Shown here piece by piece: positions 10,202 to 22,384 of a stretch of DNA of 64,000 bases. Source of the stretch: Arthrinium phaeospermum (lineage: Eukaryota > Ascomycota > Sordariomycetes > Amphisphaeriales > Apiosporaceae); contig QYRS01000009.1 in assembly GCA_006503535.1 (NCBI GenBank), positions 2,666,001 to 2,730,000 on the forward strand. Direction: 5' to 3'. Position 1 is the stretch's first letter; each line of letters begins with the position of its first letter. The notes below the pieces were generated by a model that was not told the DNA's origin, made no database searches, and was given only the letters and a program-made list of their open reading frames with translations. A program made the position numbers and the translations under genes.

Positions 10202-12290
10202 GGTGACCCGTGGTTATATGTAGGTAGGTATGTGTGGTGATACAGGGGTGGTAGGGAATGGGTGTATTACTGTTGTCGGGTGGGGATTACAATGAGCATA
10301 GTTGTTGGCCAAGAAAAAAGAATGCCATAGACAGCATAATGGGAGTTTTCCCGAATCGAAGGGCTAGAAGAGAAGAAAAGAAGAAAATGGATCTTCTGGA
10401 AGTGTGCACAGCTGGCATGGGGCGGACGGGGGCATTTTTGTGTACGCGAGATCGTCAGCCAGATGGTATCATCACATTTCCACGGAACCCAAGGCGTGCG
10501 TGCGTGCAGGCGTGCGTGCTTGCACAAGGCGATACGACCTACCTGTGTGTGTTGGGTACGTACAGGACACAACTCATCCGCGCATCTCGACTGGCCAAAC
10601 ACATCTGCAAGGCGACGTCGGGATTGTCTCGCGTGAGCCGGAAGAAAGAGAGACAGCAATGGGAGGCGATCGAAGGGGAAGCTTTACCCCAGAGTCGCAT
10701 CCCCAGCCGACGGAGACCAGCATGCTGCCGGCGACATGTGGGGCCCGCGATTGACAACGAATGTCTCTCATTGACTGGGTGTGCTTGTTGGCTGCTGTCT
10801 GCTGGCTGCAGATGTAAAAAGCGCTCGAGGGAAGCTTGACGATAGGTTGCGTGCATGGGGGAGTGTACGATTCTCATTGGATTTCCTGGGGGAATACATA
10901 TGCGGTCGTTGTGGTGCATGCATGCTGATAAAGTGCTCGCGTTTGGGAGGCACAACGGAATGCCACCGACGCTGGAGGGGGGCCGCCACTTGCCTCCATC
11001 CGTCCATTCCCCAGAGCTCCCGAAAGCCTCCCTTTTCTCTAACACGAAACGTTGGGCATTTCGGATATCATCCTTCGGGTCGTAATATCAAAAGTCGAAG
11101 GTTGCAGTATTCCGCTACACATAGGGCCGATCCGGACTATCAGTCAAAGTCAATGACAAGTGGCACCCGATGACCACATATGTTTTCTGCTTCGTCTGAT
11201 CTGACCTTCAAACGCAAGGGCCCTACACTCCGTATTGGAGAACACGATCACCAATTACGAATGGGCAAGAACCCATCATGTTGAATGCCGTGTCACTCAC
11301 ACTTTGCACTTAACATCCCTCAATTGAGAAGTGACTAGAAGGCTCGATAATGCGTCTCCAAATTGTCTTGGGTAGCACGGCCTTGATCGCAGAGCATTTC
11401 AGATGTCGTGCTTACACGGAGAGGCAAGCCTCCGCATAGAGCAAAAGGGAGCTGACTAGCCAGCAATCAGCCGACATGGGTATTGCTGCCCGACGTTGGC
11501 TCATTGCTTCAGCACAATGTCAGCATCCGCCAAAAGATGTTTGCTTCCATTTCTCCAATTACGTCTTATTAGGTGAACATGATGAAGACGAAAGAGCCAG
11601 CCCTGCCTGTCGCGCATTGCCAACGCATCTCCCTGCCACCCTCCATCACCGAGAGAGTGAGGGAGTATATATACGGCCCCAATTGGGCGCGGCTTTCTCC
11701 AAATCCAATCGATAGTTTCGGGGCTGCCTGTCAGCAGCAATCGCCTATCACCACCTCCCTCCCGTTTGTCTGGAGTCCCCGCGCGCCGTGTCATTCGACG
11801 GGGAGCTCCTGCCGAGAACCAGAGGGGGAGACGTCCACCTCCCCGCATTGGTATTCCCGCCCCCACCCCACCCTTGATCGGCTAGATGTCCGGCGGCTAC
11901 GGGAAGAAGGAGAAGGGTGGTTTGCAGACCTGTCTGGATCTCCTCCTTATCTGTGAGCAATGAAGAGAAATGCTTACTCTGGATCGCCAGCAGTCACGCT
12001 CCCACTCTCTTATTGGTGTCCCAGAAATCGAAGGTTCTCGGATCAGTGATCCTGGGAAAACTTGGCATCAATCATTCACTCATACGTACATGCACTTACT
12101 CCACGTTTTCGCGATGTTGGAAAAAAGCAGCGTTGGCGATAGTAGTTCCGGTGTAGACAAGTTAGAGTCTAAGTATGAGAATCCCTATGGGAGTCCTGAC
12201 TAGCATGTAGTATCTACTGGTCCAGATCTACCTTCATACCGTCTTGAGCAATTCCTCTCCGCTCTCTTGTGTGCGGCGGGTATCCGGAGC
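10202..12290. other. Two-kilobase gene-free stretch
   Basis: ORFs here are short, overlap on both strands and lack family motifs. The region includes GT/GC-rich microsatellite-like patches near 10490-10540 (GCGTGCGTGC repeats). The promoter of the small membrane protein gene should lie at its left end. No gene supported. Confidence 0.4.
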
Positions 12291-13460
12291 TTAGAATTCT
12301 CTTGATGCTGAGCCACTCAGAGCCTCCGACGACGACGACCCAGCCTCACTCTTGCTGGTGCCCGACGCCTTCTCGCTGAACAAGTTGGTGGGCATGACGA
12401 ACTCCTCTTCCGGCTCTTGCTGCGAACCCTCGTTCTCCTTGCCCTTGTCAGATCCCCAGCCCTCCGGCCCCCATGGGTCAGCCGCGCCAACGGAACCGCG
12501 GCTGGAATCGGAGCCGGAGTTAGAGCCGGTCACCGGCTCCTTCCCCTTGTTTTCGGGTCCCTTCTCCTTGAACAAGGTGGGCCAAACGAGATGTTCTTCC
12601 CGCTCCCGCCGCAGAGCCTCCTTGCCCTTGCCCTTGCCCCATTTATGCTTCTCCATCCACGGGTCAAGTGCAGGAGCGTAGTCGCAGCTGGAACCGGAGC
12701 CGGAGCCGGAGTCGGAGCTGGCACTGCCACCGGCGCACCGCCGACACAGCTTCTCGTCCTCGTCCTCCTTCTCGCCATACTTGCCGCCGCCGCCACCATG
12801 ACGGAAAAAGCCCGACACCACTTCGATAATAACGGCATCGGCCCCGTCGACGGAGTCCCGCGTATCGTCGAACAGGGACTGCATGCGGCGGCGATGGCGG
12901 CTGCGGCGGATGTCCCGCAGTACCGCCTCCCGCTCGTCGAGGGCGGCCTCTTCTCGCAGGATGTCGGTGAATGACTGCATGCGGCGGCGGCGGCGGCTGC
13001 TGTCGAGGTCCGGCAGCGGTTGCGGTCCTGCCTCGCGGCTGCGGGCGGGGCCGGGACCATAGACAGGTCGGGTAATAGGAGGAGTGTAGGCGGGGCCATT
13101 GCGGGCGGGGCCATAGCCAGGTCGGGTAACGGGAGTAGTGCGCCGCAGGCCGGGCGGGCCGTCGCGGAGTCTGTTGGTGAGCTCGGGAGGGTTGTGGGGT
13201 CTGCCGCGGCCGTCGACGTGCTGGGAGACGTCGGGCTGGCTGTTGGCGCGGGACCGCTGGCAGGTGGGGCAGTTGCAGGTGTTGGGTTGGATGACATTGT
13301 AGAGGGTGGGCTGGTACTGGGGGAAGCTGTAGTAGATTGGGTTATACGGGACCCAGAGGGGTTGTTGGGGTCTGCCAGGGAAGGGGGGTTGTGTTAGCTA
13401 TCTGCTTTACAAGGTAGCGGGTAGGCAGGCTCCTATAGAAAGCACCTACACGTAAGCCAT
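12291..13460 (-). CDS. Low-complexity Pro/Arg/Gly/Ser-rich protein, function unknown
   Basis: A mini-exon (13460-13450, MAYV) joins exon 2 (13371-12291) across a 78-base intron with GTAGGT donor, GCTAACA branch-like site and GGCAG acceptor; the product is 363 aa. The N-terminal part is rich in Pro, Tyr and Gln (VPQQPLWVPYNPIYYS) and has a Cys cluster NTCNCPTC. It continues into Arg/Pro/Gly repeats of the TRPGYGPA type. The middle holds two Arg-rich blocks each leading into MQS (SRRRRRMQS and RHRRRMQS), a charged helix (ILREEAALDEREAVLRDIRR) and an acidic stretch with CRRC. The C-terminus is Ser/Gly/Glu-rich. Composition suggests an intrinsically disordered protein. No catalytic motif seen and no family recognised. 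Confidence 0.6.
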
Positions 13461-14119
13461 GTTTTGTGTTGTTGGTTTGATTTCAACTATCTTGGTGGTT
13501 GGTTTCATGAGTGTGCTGTGCTGGGGAAGAGAAGCGGCATCTCTCAGGGGACTTTGGGGATATTTATATACGAATTCGGCCTTGAGTCAGACTTGACATG
13601 CCGTCAACCACGGAGACATCGTGACTGGCATACATTCTCTCACGCAGTCAGTTCAAATGACTTCCTGACTATCATGTTGAAAGTACTCTACTCTTGCCTT
13701 TGAAGTGAATCATGATCTATAACCAGATGGAGAAACCTACGATCTACTGCCTAGAAAGCTGAGCGTAACCCCTTTTCGAAGAAATTCGCACTGCTCTTTT
13801 GCTCGACCTGCTTGATATTCCCAATACGCGAGACCCTTTCATAGTAGGACTTTTGGGGCTCGTGCTTGGGCATTGCTTGGCATGAGCCTGAACATGACTG
13901 TGCTTCAGTCTACGTAGCCTGGTTGATATGAGTTACCTCCAGTCACAGAAGACTACCCAGCCCGCAAGGACTGACTTACACTGAGCAAGTACTTCTTATA
14001 TAGCATCGATCCGCAGCAACCGGTGTATGCGCGTGTTTACTTCTCTATCCTAGTCTTTTTCGCTCCACCTGTTTCTCTTTTATTCATGCTCTTCGCCAAT
14101 TATTTCCCTCTCCACTTCC
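13461..14119. other. Intergenic gap
   Basis: It lies upstream of the low-complexity gene and downstream of the DUF7719-type gene, both on the minus strand. No ORF with recognisable motifs and no repeat seen. Confidence 0.45.
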
Positions 14120-14906
14120 TCACCTAAATCCAAGCCACAGATACGCGAGCGCAATAGCCACCGATGCCGTAGCGGGCAAGAGGTTCAGCTCGATGACGGA
14201 CCAGACCCAGATGCAGCCCAGCGGCGGCGAGCGCTTCATGACGGCCAGGTAGCCGTACGTATTCGTGATCATGATCAAGTGGCAGCCGGCCGCCACGCTG
14301 GCGACAAAGAAGATGGTCTGGCGGATATATTCTTGAAATCGTTTCGGGACCCCAGGTACAAGGATCGGCGACGAGGGGTGCGGGTGCAGGATATAGAAAA
14401 GGGGGAAGAAGACTATTTCGAGGGGCGCATACTTGTCAGCTGCTGGTTCTGAGTGCAGACATCGAAACTTGGGTGGTAGAACTGCCCGGAAAAGACTTAC
14501 CTAAGAAAGCGCGCAGCGTTCTCACGATGATGGTATGCCACTCCAGATCCACGGCATACTGCTGCTGGACGAGAACGTCGAGGGTGAAGTGCAGCGTGCA
14601 CAAGCTGGAGCTCCAAAGGATGGCCTCGAGCACGCGATCGCCCGTCGTGGTGAGCACGGCGGCGGCGTCCACCTTGGCGCCATCGCCCTTCCCGACGTAT
14701 ACCGGTTCGGCGGCAGCGGGCACCGCTTTTGCCCCCTTCTTGCCGCCGCCGAGGGTGCGTTGCCGCGTGTCGGCTTCGTCGAAGAGCTTCCGTTCCGTCG
14801 CCCAGTCGAGGAGCGTCTTCTCCGTGGGGCCCGATTTGTCGGGGTGGGAGAGCTCGATGCCGGCGGCCGACTCGGCGGCTTTGCGCTCCTTGCGACTTTG
14901 CACCAT
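14120..14906 (-). CDS. DUF7719-type fungal membrane protein
   Basis: Exons 14906-14501 and 14439-14120 give 241 aa; the 61-base intron uses a GTAAGT donor and a CAGCAG acceptor. The N-terminus is basic and soluble and reaches PTEKTLLDWATERKLFD. Membrane segments follow: RVLEAILWSSSLCTLHFTLDVLVQ, then APLEIVFFPLFYILHPHPSS, then TIFFVASVAAGCHLIMITNTYG, then WSVIELNLLPATASVAIALAYL. The LHFTLDVLVQ, FYILHP, ITNTYGYLA and PPLGC.W.W..IEL blocks are the hallmarks I associate with DUF7719 proteins of Pezizomycotina. Molecular function is unknown. Four hydrophobic helices suggest an organelle or ER membrane location. It lies divergent from the PIG-L gene across a 1.4 kb gap. Confidence 0.82.
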
Positions 14907-16282
14907 CTTTGCGCCGGGCAGTCTGGGGGAGTTACGTTTGAAAGGGGGTTGACGTTATGATCAGGATGGGAGGTGTCACCAGAATTGGCTTTGGCTAAGC
15001 TCACACATACGAGTACTCACGGACGGATAGCGCCGTCGAATTGCCAGCTCTGGACTTTCAGAAATCCCAAGACTCAAGCTAGAGTGGGGTTGGTTGGGTG
15101 GCTGCGCCTATAGGCATAGCCCCTGTAAATGCATAGTCCACCACTGCGATACTTGCGACAGAAGCAAACTGCCACATCTGTCAAGGCCGTCATTGTCCTT
15201 GACCTGGCATGCCACGTTTCAATCTGTCGCCTGCAGGCCGTCCCAGTAAAGCGGTCAGATCCCGTCTGTCACAGCATGCAGGTGTATTGTCAAGACAAGA
15301 TGAGGTCGATCAAGCCTCGAGAATAAGAACCGCTAGCTGCGGCTTTCGAAGTCCCCTCGTCCCCACCGCACAGTCGCGTGTGTCCAATGCAACCCCCCAT
15401 CGGCCCCCCATGACCTCCAAGGCACCAAGCGTTGTCCCTTGGGACCTAGTGGCCGTCGCTAACAGGCGGCTCTGGTTTCCGCAGTATGCAAGGGTGGTTT
15501 CTGGTTTCTTGCGCTGCGCTCGCTCCCGGGAAGACGCGACACAGCTGTGTCAAATTTCCCCTTTCCCCGGACGTGCCGCTGGTTTAACGGTTTTAACACC
15601 TACCTTAGGTACCTAGCAAGTGACGAGCGTGACCTGACCTGACCAGGGTGGCGCCTTCATCGTCGAGAAGGAAAGAAAACTAACTGGCGGTGAAAACTAT
15701 CGTCACTAGCAAAGAACAATTCAGATTGATTCTATTGCATTCTTTTCTTCCACCTCGTCCCTTTTCTAGCTCTTCATCCGTTCCCATCTTGTGCCTAGTA
15801 ATCTGATCAGGAAGACATCTTGGAAACGACCTGGGAAGCTAAGGCCAAGGCGCACGTACGCACGCGACACACTGCGAAAAGCTCCCCTCACCATCTGCCA
15901 TCTTCCCCTCTTCGCTGCAGGAACCTAAGCTCCTGCATCCTGAGCCCCACGCTTGATAGCCATCATCCATTGAGAGTGTCCCGCACAACACCAACTCCAA
16001 ACCGCCAAATTTCAGCCAGAGGCCCGTCCAGACAGCCAGACTTGTGTTTGCGATTCCCGTCCCTCATCTTCTCTTTTCCTTAAACCGAATTGGCAAATTG
16101 GGACTCACGGCAAGCAGCAATTGTCCAACGCAATTGTCCAATTGTCGCAGGCCGTGAGTACTTCTGCTTTTTGTAAAATATATTTTGTTCCCTCTGTCTT
16201 GTAAACGTGCGTCATAACTACTTCTACTACTTTCCATCCCAACCATTTTGAACTGTAAACCCGAAATCCCAAACCCAACCCA
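14907..16282. other. Divergent intergenic region
   Basis: These 1.4 kb separate the starts of the DUF7719-type gene (-) and the PIG-L gene (+). Pyrimidine-rich stretches (15720-16080) just upstream of the PIG-L start look like a fungal promoter and leader. ORFs are short and without motifs. Confidence 0.45.
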
Positions 16283-17391
16283 ATGCCGAACAACATGGCC
16301 GCCACCACCTGGGCGGCAGGCCTCGCCGCGGCCGCCGTGGTGCTGCCGTCGCTGTACGTGTACACGGCCTCGGTGATCGCGACCCGCTTCCCGACGCTGC
16401 GCAACAAGCGCATCTGCCTGCTCATCGCCCACCCGGACGACGAGGCCATGTTCTTCGCCCCGACCCTGCTGGCCCTCACCCGCCCCGACACCGGCAACCA
16501 CGTCAAGATCCTCTGCCTCTCCACCGGCGACCAGGACGGCCTCGGCCACGTGCGCCGCACCGAGCTGAAGAAGAGCGCCATGCTGCTGGGCCTGCGCGAC
16601 GAGGACGATGCCTTCGTGGTGGATGATCCGTACGTACTCTCATTCACTCGTGATTTCCTTCCCGACGCTCCTTCTGGTTCTCTGGATCTCGTAGGAAAGA
16701 GCACAGTATTGTAGCCAGAGACCTATAAGCCAACCCGAAGGGTCAGCTTGTCACCCCACAACTACCCGATTCTAACTTCTTTTCTTCCTACTATAGAGAC
16801 TTCCGCGACTCCATCACCGAGACCTGGGACACGGGCAAAGTCGCCACCCTGCTCTCCGCCGCCTTCGCCCCGCACCTGTCGCACAAGCAGACCCGGGAGC
16901 CCCAGGCCTCGATCGACGTGCTCCTGACCTTTGACGAGGGCGGCGTCTCGTCGCACCCGAACCACATCTCCCTCTACCACGGCGCGCGGCGCTTCATCTC
17001 GGCCCTGACGGCGGGCCGCCCCGGGTACGCCTGCCCCGTCGACCTGTACACCCTGACGACGGTGGGGTTCGCGCGCAAGTACTGCGGTTTCCTCGACGTC
17101 TTCGCCACCATTTTCTCCGCGACCCTCGGCGCCGGCGCCAACATGGCCGCCTCGGCCACGTCCGGGTTCGGCGGCAACAACAAGCGCGACCTCAAGAACA
17201 AGAGCGACAAGGGCAACCCGGGCCTGCTCGTCGCCGCGACGGGCCTCCTCGGCGGCCGCGAGAGCGCCGCCACGGCCCGCCAGGCCATGACGCAGGCCCA
17301 CCAGAGCCAGATGGTCTGGTTCCGCTGGGGCTGGATCACGCTGAGCCGGTACATGTACCTGAACGAGCTGCGGTTGGAGAAGGGGTCATGA
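16283..17391 (+). CDS. N-acetylglucosaminyl-phosphatidylinositol de-N-acetylase (PIG-L/GPI12 type)
   Basis: Exons 16283-16629 and 16797-17391 give 313 aa. An N-terminal hydrophobic helix (about residues 10-33) would anchor the protein in the ER membrane. The zinc-site motif LLIAHPDDEAMFF (HPDDE at 50-54) and the partner segments CLSTGDQDGLGHVRR and DEGGVSSHPNHISL are intact, so the enzyme should be active. PIG-L proteins remove the acetyl group from GlcNAc-PI in the second step of GPI-anchor synthesis. The C-terminal region contains a Gly/Asn/Lys-rich insert before the conserved MVWFRWGWITLSRYMYLNEL end. The 167-base intron is longer than most here but shows no introner similarity. A second in-frame ATG at 16295 is an alternative start. 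Confidence 0.93.
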
Positions 17392-18005
17392 TCTGTGGAT
17401 CGTAAGAACGTCGAGCTGGCCGGGCGTGCATCCACGACGCCTTGCGGATCACAGATACGCATATTATTCTATCATAGGTCTTGTAGGTATGCGCCCTGAC
17501 TGACTTGGTTGGCCCCTCCCCATCTTCAGAAAGAAAGTAAAAATTGCGAAAACCCGGAAAGAAAAAGCGAAGCATGAGAACACGCAGAGCATGTAGATAC
17601 GATGTCAGGCAAGATGTCAGATTCGATTGTAGATAGTTATCAGGATTCGGAATTTACACCGTTATACCCCTTCGTTCTTTACCTTTCAGCACGACTTGAC
17701 TTTTGGAATCTCGCGCTCGCCTCCCCTAATTGGCAATTTCCCCCAAGATCGCTTTGAAACATGTTCTTCGAGAATGCAATTAGTAAGAAAAGTCGCATTC
17801 ACTGCCATGCATCATTGAGCACGGGTTTTCCATTTATGTTCAATGTCGGCTCTCCTGAGAAGATAAGCGGGGAGGAGAGCCTCGTGTATATACAGCTAGA
17901 TGTAGTAAGTGTACAATATGTACCTAAAACACAATGCCACCTCACAAGTAAGCCCATCCTGTAGCCAACAAACTACAACAAACACCTTCTTTTCTCCCAT
18001 CATCA
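17392..18005. other. Convergent intergenic gap
   Basis: It lies between the 3' ends of the PIG-L gene (+) and the mitochondrial protein gene (-). No gene, repeat or RNA seen. Confidence 0.45.
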
Positions 18006-20381
18006 TCATAAATCATACACATCCTCCCCCTCCGACGCCAGCCTCCGCGCCGCCGCCCGCCGCCGCCTCGCCTCCTCCTTGATCTCCCTAATCGCCTTGC
18101 GGCGCTCATACCACTGCGACGCCGTGCGCGGCTCCGGCAGCCGGACGGCGTCGAGCGAGGCCGTGAGTAAGGGGAGGGGACTAAGCCGACTATTCTTGAA
18201 CTCGCCGAGGGAATTGGGGCCGACGAGGTACGAGCGGCGGGGCCGGGTCAGCACCTCGCGCCAGACGCCCTTGACCTTCATGTGGAAGGGGACGTGGGTG
18301 CGGATGTGCCAGAGGTCGCGGCTGGTGGTGGGCCGCGCCGGGTCGGCGAGGCTGACGTAGCCCGTCGCGAGGCGGTAGCGGGCCGGGTTCTGGATAAAGG
18401 GCGCGTGGGCCATGACGAAGTCGGGCACCTCGCAGACTGCGCGGGGGTCCGCCAGCTGCGTGGGCCGGAGCTTGTTCAGGTTGTAGAGGCAGATCTCGCT
18501 GAGGGTGAACCACATGTGCTGTTTGCGGAAGCGGGCGCGCTGGTACGCGTTCAGGACCGCGGTGACCTGGTAAACACCGTCGCGGACGGTGCCGATGTAG
18601 TCGAAGACGGCCGCCTCGTAGCGGGCGCACTGCTCGTCGTACAGCGCGCGCATATGGGCCAGGCACTCGTCGTCGGCGCGGAGGAACTGGCCGTTGGCGA
18701 TGCGGGAGCGCAGCAGGACGGCGTACTGGTCGAACCCGGGCTGCACGTTGCACGGCGGCTGCGTCATGATGTTCCACACGAGCTGCGTGGCTTCTCGGGT
18801 CGGGATCTGCTGGTACCAGCCGGCCATCTTCCAGGCCGTCGCTATGGAGCGACTGGAGAGTACGTGGCTCCATTCCAGCAATTCGAACCAAGTCTCGGCC
18901 GGGATCGCCATCTGGTACTCCCGGGAGATGTATTCCAGCAGATTGATGGCCCAGGCCAGCTGCCCGTTCGAGCAGTAGACTTCCACTATCGTGTTCATCA
19001 GGCGAACTGTGGGCCGCATAAAGTATCGCTTGTGCCGCGGGCTTTTGGCATTGGGGGATATGCTGGGTGCGAGTGTTTCGACCCTGATTTCGCCCGTCGA
19101 CTTGTTCATTTGCGTCAGGATGCCAAATTGAGCAGGGAGCAGCTTGAGGCCGACCATTCGGAGTGAGCCAGCGCGAGCGAACCCGATCATGAAGGAGCAC
19201 ATTACTTCTTCCGTCATGGGGTGGCGTCTGGCCACCCAGCTGTTGAATAATCGCATGATGGGGCCTTTACCTCTTGTGCGGCGACTCAGAGACATAGCCA
19301 CATTAGGCGAGCTTCTGTCCAGCCCAAATCGGTAAGCCTTCCTTTGGCGGTTGAACCTGAACCTGTCCAATCTCCTAACAGACTGGTGGAACCGTATATA
19401 GCCCTTTCTATGTAAGTTGCGGGGGTTGACGGCGACACGAGCCTTGTCGAAGCCGTAGTACATGGGATCGAGCATAAACCTGACCTTGATGAATTCGTAG
19501 AGAATCTCAGGGCCGGGTCGTACTTGTGGTGCGATGATGACTTGGTCCCACAGCTGCTTCGCGCCGGCAATGTCCGATTGAGAGCCGTAGGCCCGGAAGA
19601 GAGAAATGTAGTCCTCGGGGTCCAGCGTCAAGCCCACATCGTGGGCGCACTTCACCAGCACATTCATGCGGAGAAGCAGCCTTCCGAAGAGCTTCCGCGT
19701 GCCGTAGCTGTCCATATAATGTCCCAGGCTAAGCACCTGGTACATTCCCACGCTGATGCGCGTTCCATCAGTCGGGTCGCTGTCGGCAGCGACTCTCTTG
19801 GGATCCAAGGACCGCAGAAATTCTGAAATCGTGGTACGCGGGAGAGTTGCGATGACCTGCTGCAATTCCGCAGTAGGGAGAAATGCGATGCGCCGGAGGT
19901 AGATGGACAGCCTCCGGGAATCCCATTTCGCCATGGAGTCCAAGGCCTCTAAGAAGTAGAACTCAGCTTGTCGGGAGACTTTGACATCAGCATGGGGATC
20001 TCGATCTTGCAGGAGGTCAGCCATGCTTTGGTCCAAAGTCAATTCCTCTTTTACTTTTTGTGCCATGTGCCATCGACCCTCGAAGGGGTAAGTAGGCGGC
20101 GTAGACGCTTTGACATATGGATACCGGGATTCCAGCCTGGCCAGAAGGATGGCCTCCTCAGTGCCCAAGGCAGTCCCGTGGAAGAGCCTGGGTTGGCAAG
20201 ACCGTGTTCCCGCGTGGGTCCATGGTCGCCGGGATGGACCTGATGTGTGAGTGAAACGGCAGTGAATTGGTGAGCATGGCGGACGGGGACGGGCGACGAT
20301 CAACGGGCCTCTTCTGCTAGCGGGACAGTGAAGCGCCAGTCGAGGCCCGGCCAGCTCCACCGCCAGTGACGCCGCGATCAT
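18006..20381 (-). CDS. Large mitochondrial protein, possibly ATPase-expression/PPR-type
   Basis: A single-exon frame of 791 aa starts at the ATG at 20381; the frame is open upstream but only from GTG. The N-terminus is rich in Arg, Ser and Pro with few acidic residues for about 75 residues, as expected of a mitochondrial presequence. The body is mostly helical with spaced segments such as YISLFRAYGSQSDIAGAKQL and RLMNTIVEVYCSNGQLAWAI that resemble degenerate PPR helices. Such proteins commonly bind organelle transcripts and act in their translation or stability. I associate this architecture with fungal mitochondrial ATPase expression factors, but that assignment is tentative. The C-terminus is strongly basic (KEEARRRRAAARR). 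It is divergent from LSM3. Confidence 0.72.
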   Translation of the reverse strand: MIAASLAVELAGPRLALHCPASRRGPLIVARPRPPCSPIHCRFTHTSGPSRRPWTHAGTRSCQPRLFHGTALGTEEAILLARLESRYPYVKASTPPTYPFEGRWHMAQKVKEELTLDQSMADLLQDRDPHADVKVSRQAEFYFLEALDSMAKWDSRRLSIYLRRIAFLPTAELQQVIATLPRTTISEFLRSLDPKRVAADSDPTDGTRISVGMYQVLSLGHYMDSYGTRKLFGRLLLRMNVLVKCAHDVGLTLDPEDYISLFRAYGSQSDIAGAKQLWDQVIIAPQVRPGPEILYEFIKVRFMLDPMYYGFDKARVAVNPRNLHRKGYIRFHQSVRRLDRFRFNRQRKAYRFGLDRSSPNVAMSLSRRTRGKGPIMRLFNSWVARRHPMTEEVMCSFMIGFARAGSLRMVGLKLLPAQFGILTQMNKSTGEIRVETLAPSISPNAKSPRHKRYFMRPTVRLMNTIVEVYCSNGQLAWAINLLEYISREYQMAIPAETWFELLEWSHVLSSRSIATAWKMAGWYQQIPTREATQLVWNIMTQPPCNVQPGFDQYAVLLRSRIANGQFLRADDECLAHMRALYDEQCARYEAAVFDYIGTVRDGVYQVTAVLNAYQRARFRKQHMWFTLSEICLYNLNKLRPTQLADPRAVCEVPDFVMAHAPFIQNPARYRLATGYVSLADPARPTTSRDLWHIRTHVPFHMKVKGVWREVLTRPRRSYLVGPNSLGEFKNSRLSPLPLLTASLDAVRLPEPRTASQWYERRKAIREIKEEARRRRAAARRLASEGEDVYDL

Positions 20382-20815
20382 TGATAGGGAGCGGCGATAG
20401 GAGCGGGTCGTGAAAAGCACCTGTCTGGCAGCTTCATGACTTCGTCACGATGGGGAATAGTGGAGTGGACTTTTTGACGGTTCGTGTCATGGTCAACCTC
20501 GGATCTTTGTTTTAGGGCCTTTTGGCAGGCGCGAGCCACAGCTGAAGCATGGGCTTCCCTGCAAGCTGGCCTGCTGGGGTCAGCGTGGCTGGAAGGTCGC
20601 CTGTGGCTCGTTTCCCAATGTGCAAGCCACAGACCGCACAGCACAAGCCTCAAACTTTCCTCAACTGACTGCCCCACCAATTCCCAATCGACCCGCGTAG
20701 GTGAAGCTTGTCAAGCTGAATTTCCGATCCGCAGCAAGGTTGGGTCGAACTTCACGTCGCAACAAGGCATATATCCAACTCACCACCACCCCTTCCCACC
20801 TCAATAACGCGCGCC
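20382..20815. promoter_or_regulatory. Divergent promoter region of the mitochondrial gene and LSM3
   Basis: These 434 bases separate two start codons on opposite strands, and both are housekeeping-type genes. No TATA box is obvious. The last 60 bases before LSM3 are pyrimidine-rich, as is usual for fungal leaders. Confidence 0.5.
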
Positions 20816-21307
20816 ATGGCTGATGTTGAGGATTCGGCCGCTGCCGGCTCTATTGCCGAGCCGCTTGATCTCGTGCGCTTGCTCCTGGATGAGGTTGTGT
20901 TCGTGAAGCTGCGAGGAGATCGCGAACTCAAGGGACGGTTACATGTACGTCATGTTCTCTGCCCCCTGGGGAGCACCCATGTCGCAAGAACTTTTCAAAC
21001 TGACTTGTTGCATTCTAGGCCTACGACAGTCACATGAACCTGGTTCTGGGCGATGTGCTCGAGACCATTTACGTGGTGGATGACGATGAGAATGATGAGG
21101 AGATCAGGGTGAGTCACAACCTCGTTCACTTTGGCGGCGCGAATGGAAGGCCGAAATCTAATCATGAACAGACCGTAACGAAGAAGTCAGAGATGCTGTT
21201 TGTTCGAGGTATGTGCATTCTTGAGCCGGTGGAGGGGTTCACACGGATTACTGACAAAGACCCCAGGCGATAGCGTCGTGCTCGTTTCACCGCACAACTC
21301 CTCATGA
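20816..21307 (+). CDS. LSM3: U6 snRNA-associated Sm-like protein LSm3
   Basis: Four exons, 20816-20944, 21019-21108, 21172-21208 and 21267-21307, give 98 aa, the usual size for the family. The Sm1 half reads [20 protein letters not shown] then [15 protein letters not shown], and the Sm2 half ends [14 protein letters not shown]. LSm3 is a subunit of the LSm2-8 ring on U6 snRNA in the nucleus and of the cytoplasmic LSm1-7 decapping ring. Three introns in under 500 bases (74, 63 and 58 bases) are typical for small core genes in these fungi, and all junctions keep frame. Confidence 0.95.
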
Positions 21308-22384
21308 GTACGAAATCCCAGGACATGAAAGGATTCTACATTCGTGGAGTTGTGAGGGTGCATTATCGGCAGGCAGCCGCAATCGGGCTGCCGTCGCGAC
21401 CGGGTACTGGATGTAACGGCATGCAACTCGTGCTCAATCTCACAAGGCTGAGGTCAACGATAGCCGGGAGGAAATTTGACCTGAGGTCCCCAGGGCTTCC
21501 TGATTGGCGGTTCTGGTTGATTCAATGAAGCACCAGGTATGTCAGGCCAGCATGCTACGGCACATCGCCGTACGTCATGCGTTTTTGAGAGGTCGCGACC
21601 GTGGAAAACGAGTGGTAGAGGGATTAAAACCAAAAGAAATCAGCGATCGTGCCATCAATACCTATCAATTCAGATGTGACAATCGTGCTTGCCCAGCAAT
21701 TGTCGCCAGGCCGTCTGCAGGTCCGACTCAGTGTGAAAGAGAGCATCGAAAAGCTGCGGAACGAAGAAGGTCCTGCACAGCTCGATAACGGGATCTTTCC
21801 ATATCGTGTCCCGACTCCCGATGATTGATGATCATTGTTGGCACGGCTTGTTGGAGATGACCCCTGGCTCCGGTGGCTTGCGACTGCAGCCGAACGGCAG
21901 GTGTTTGGGGTAATGCTGCCGAACATTCTTATCTGCAAGCATGTTATCTGGCCATCTCCAATCCCGCACGTCATGATCATCCCCGCATGGCGTTAACCGA
22001 CAGCGAGCTTATCTTCGATGAGGCTCTCATGCATTGGATCTACCACACTGCTTTGGCGTAGCTTGTGCCATCCCTGGTCGGTATCAACCAGGGTAGAGAT
22101 AAGATCGGGATCCCCAACTATGGCGCCCGAGACTGGACATGGTGAGTATGATGAAGTTGCATAAGTATTGCGTCGTATCGTATGACACTTATCGTTCCGT
22201 TTGGGTCTGCATCTCTCCTGCATTCCATCGACAATTGAGAGAACCTTATCTCGTCCTACCAATTCCCGCTGGTTTAACCAACTGAACATCCTCATACGGG
22301 GAGGACTACCACGAATCTGGGCTCAACCGACGCTTACCCTCGTCGTCCTTTCGCTTCGCCTGATCTCCAAGCACACCGTCCAGG
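21308..22384. other. Intergenic gap upstream of the MFS gene
   Basis: This is about 1.1 kb after LSM3 with only short overlapping ORFs and no motif I recognise. The last 120 bases are pyrimidine-rich and probably the permease promoter and leader. Confidence 0.45.

Noticed and set aside
16630..16796. 167-base PIG-L intron as an introner candidate because of its length
   Set aside because: It shares neither the GACTTTCG start nor the CGAGAGT end with the family.
18282..19166. 294-codon plus-strand frame over the mitochondrial protein gene
   Set aside because: Shadow frame; the minus-strand ORF is longer, has a presequence and structured helices.
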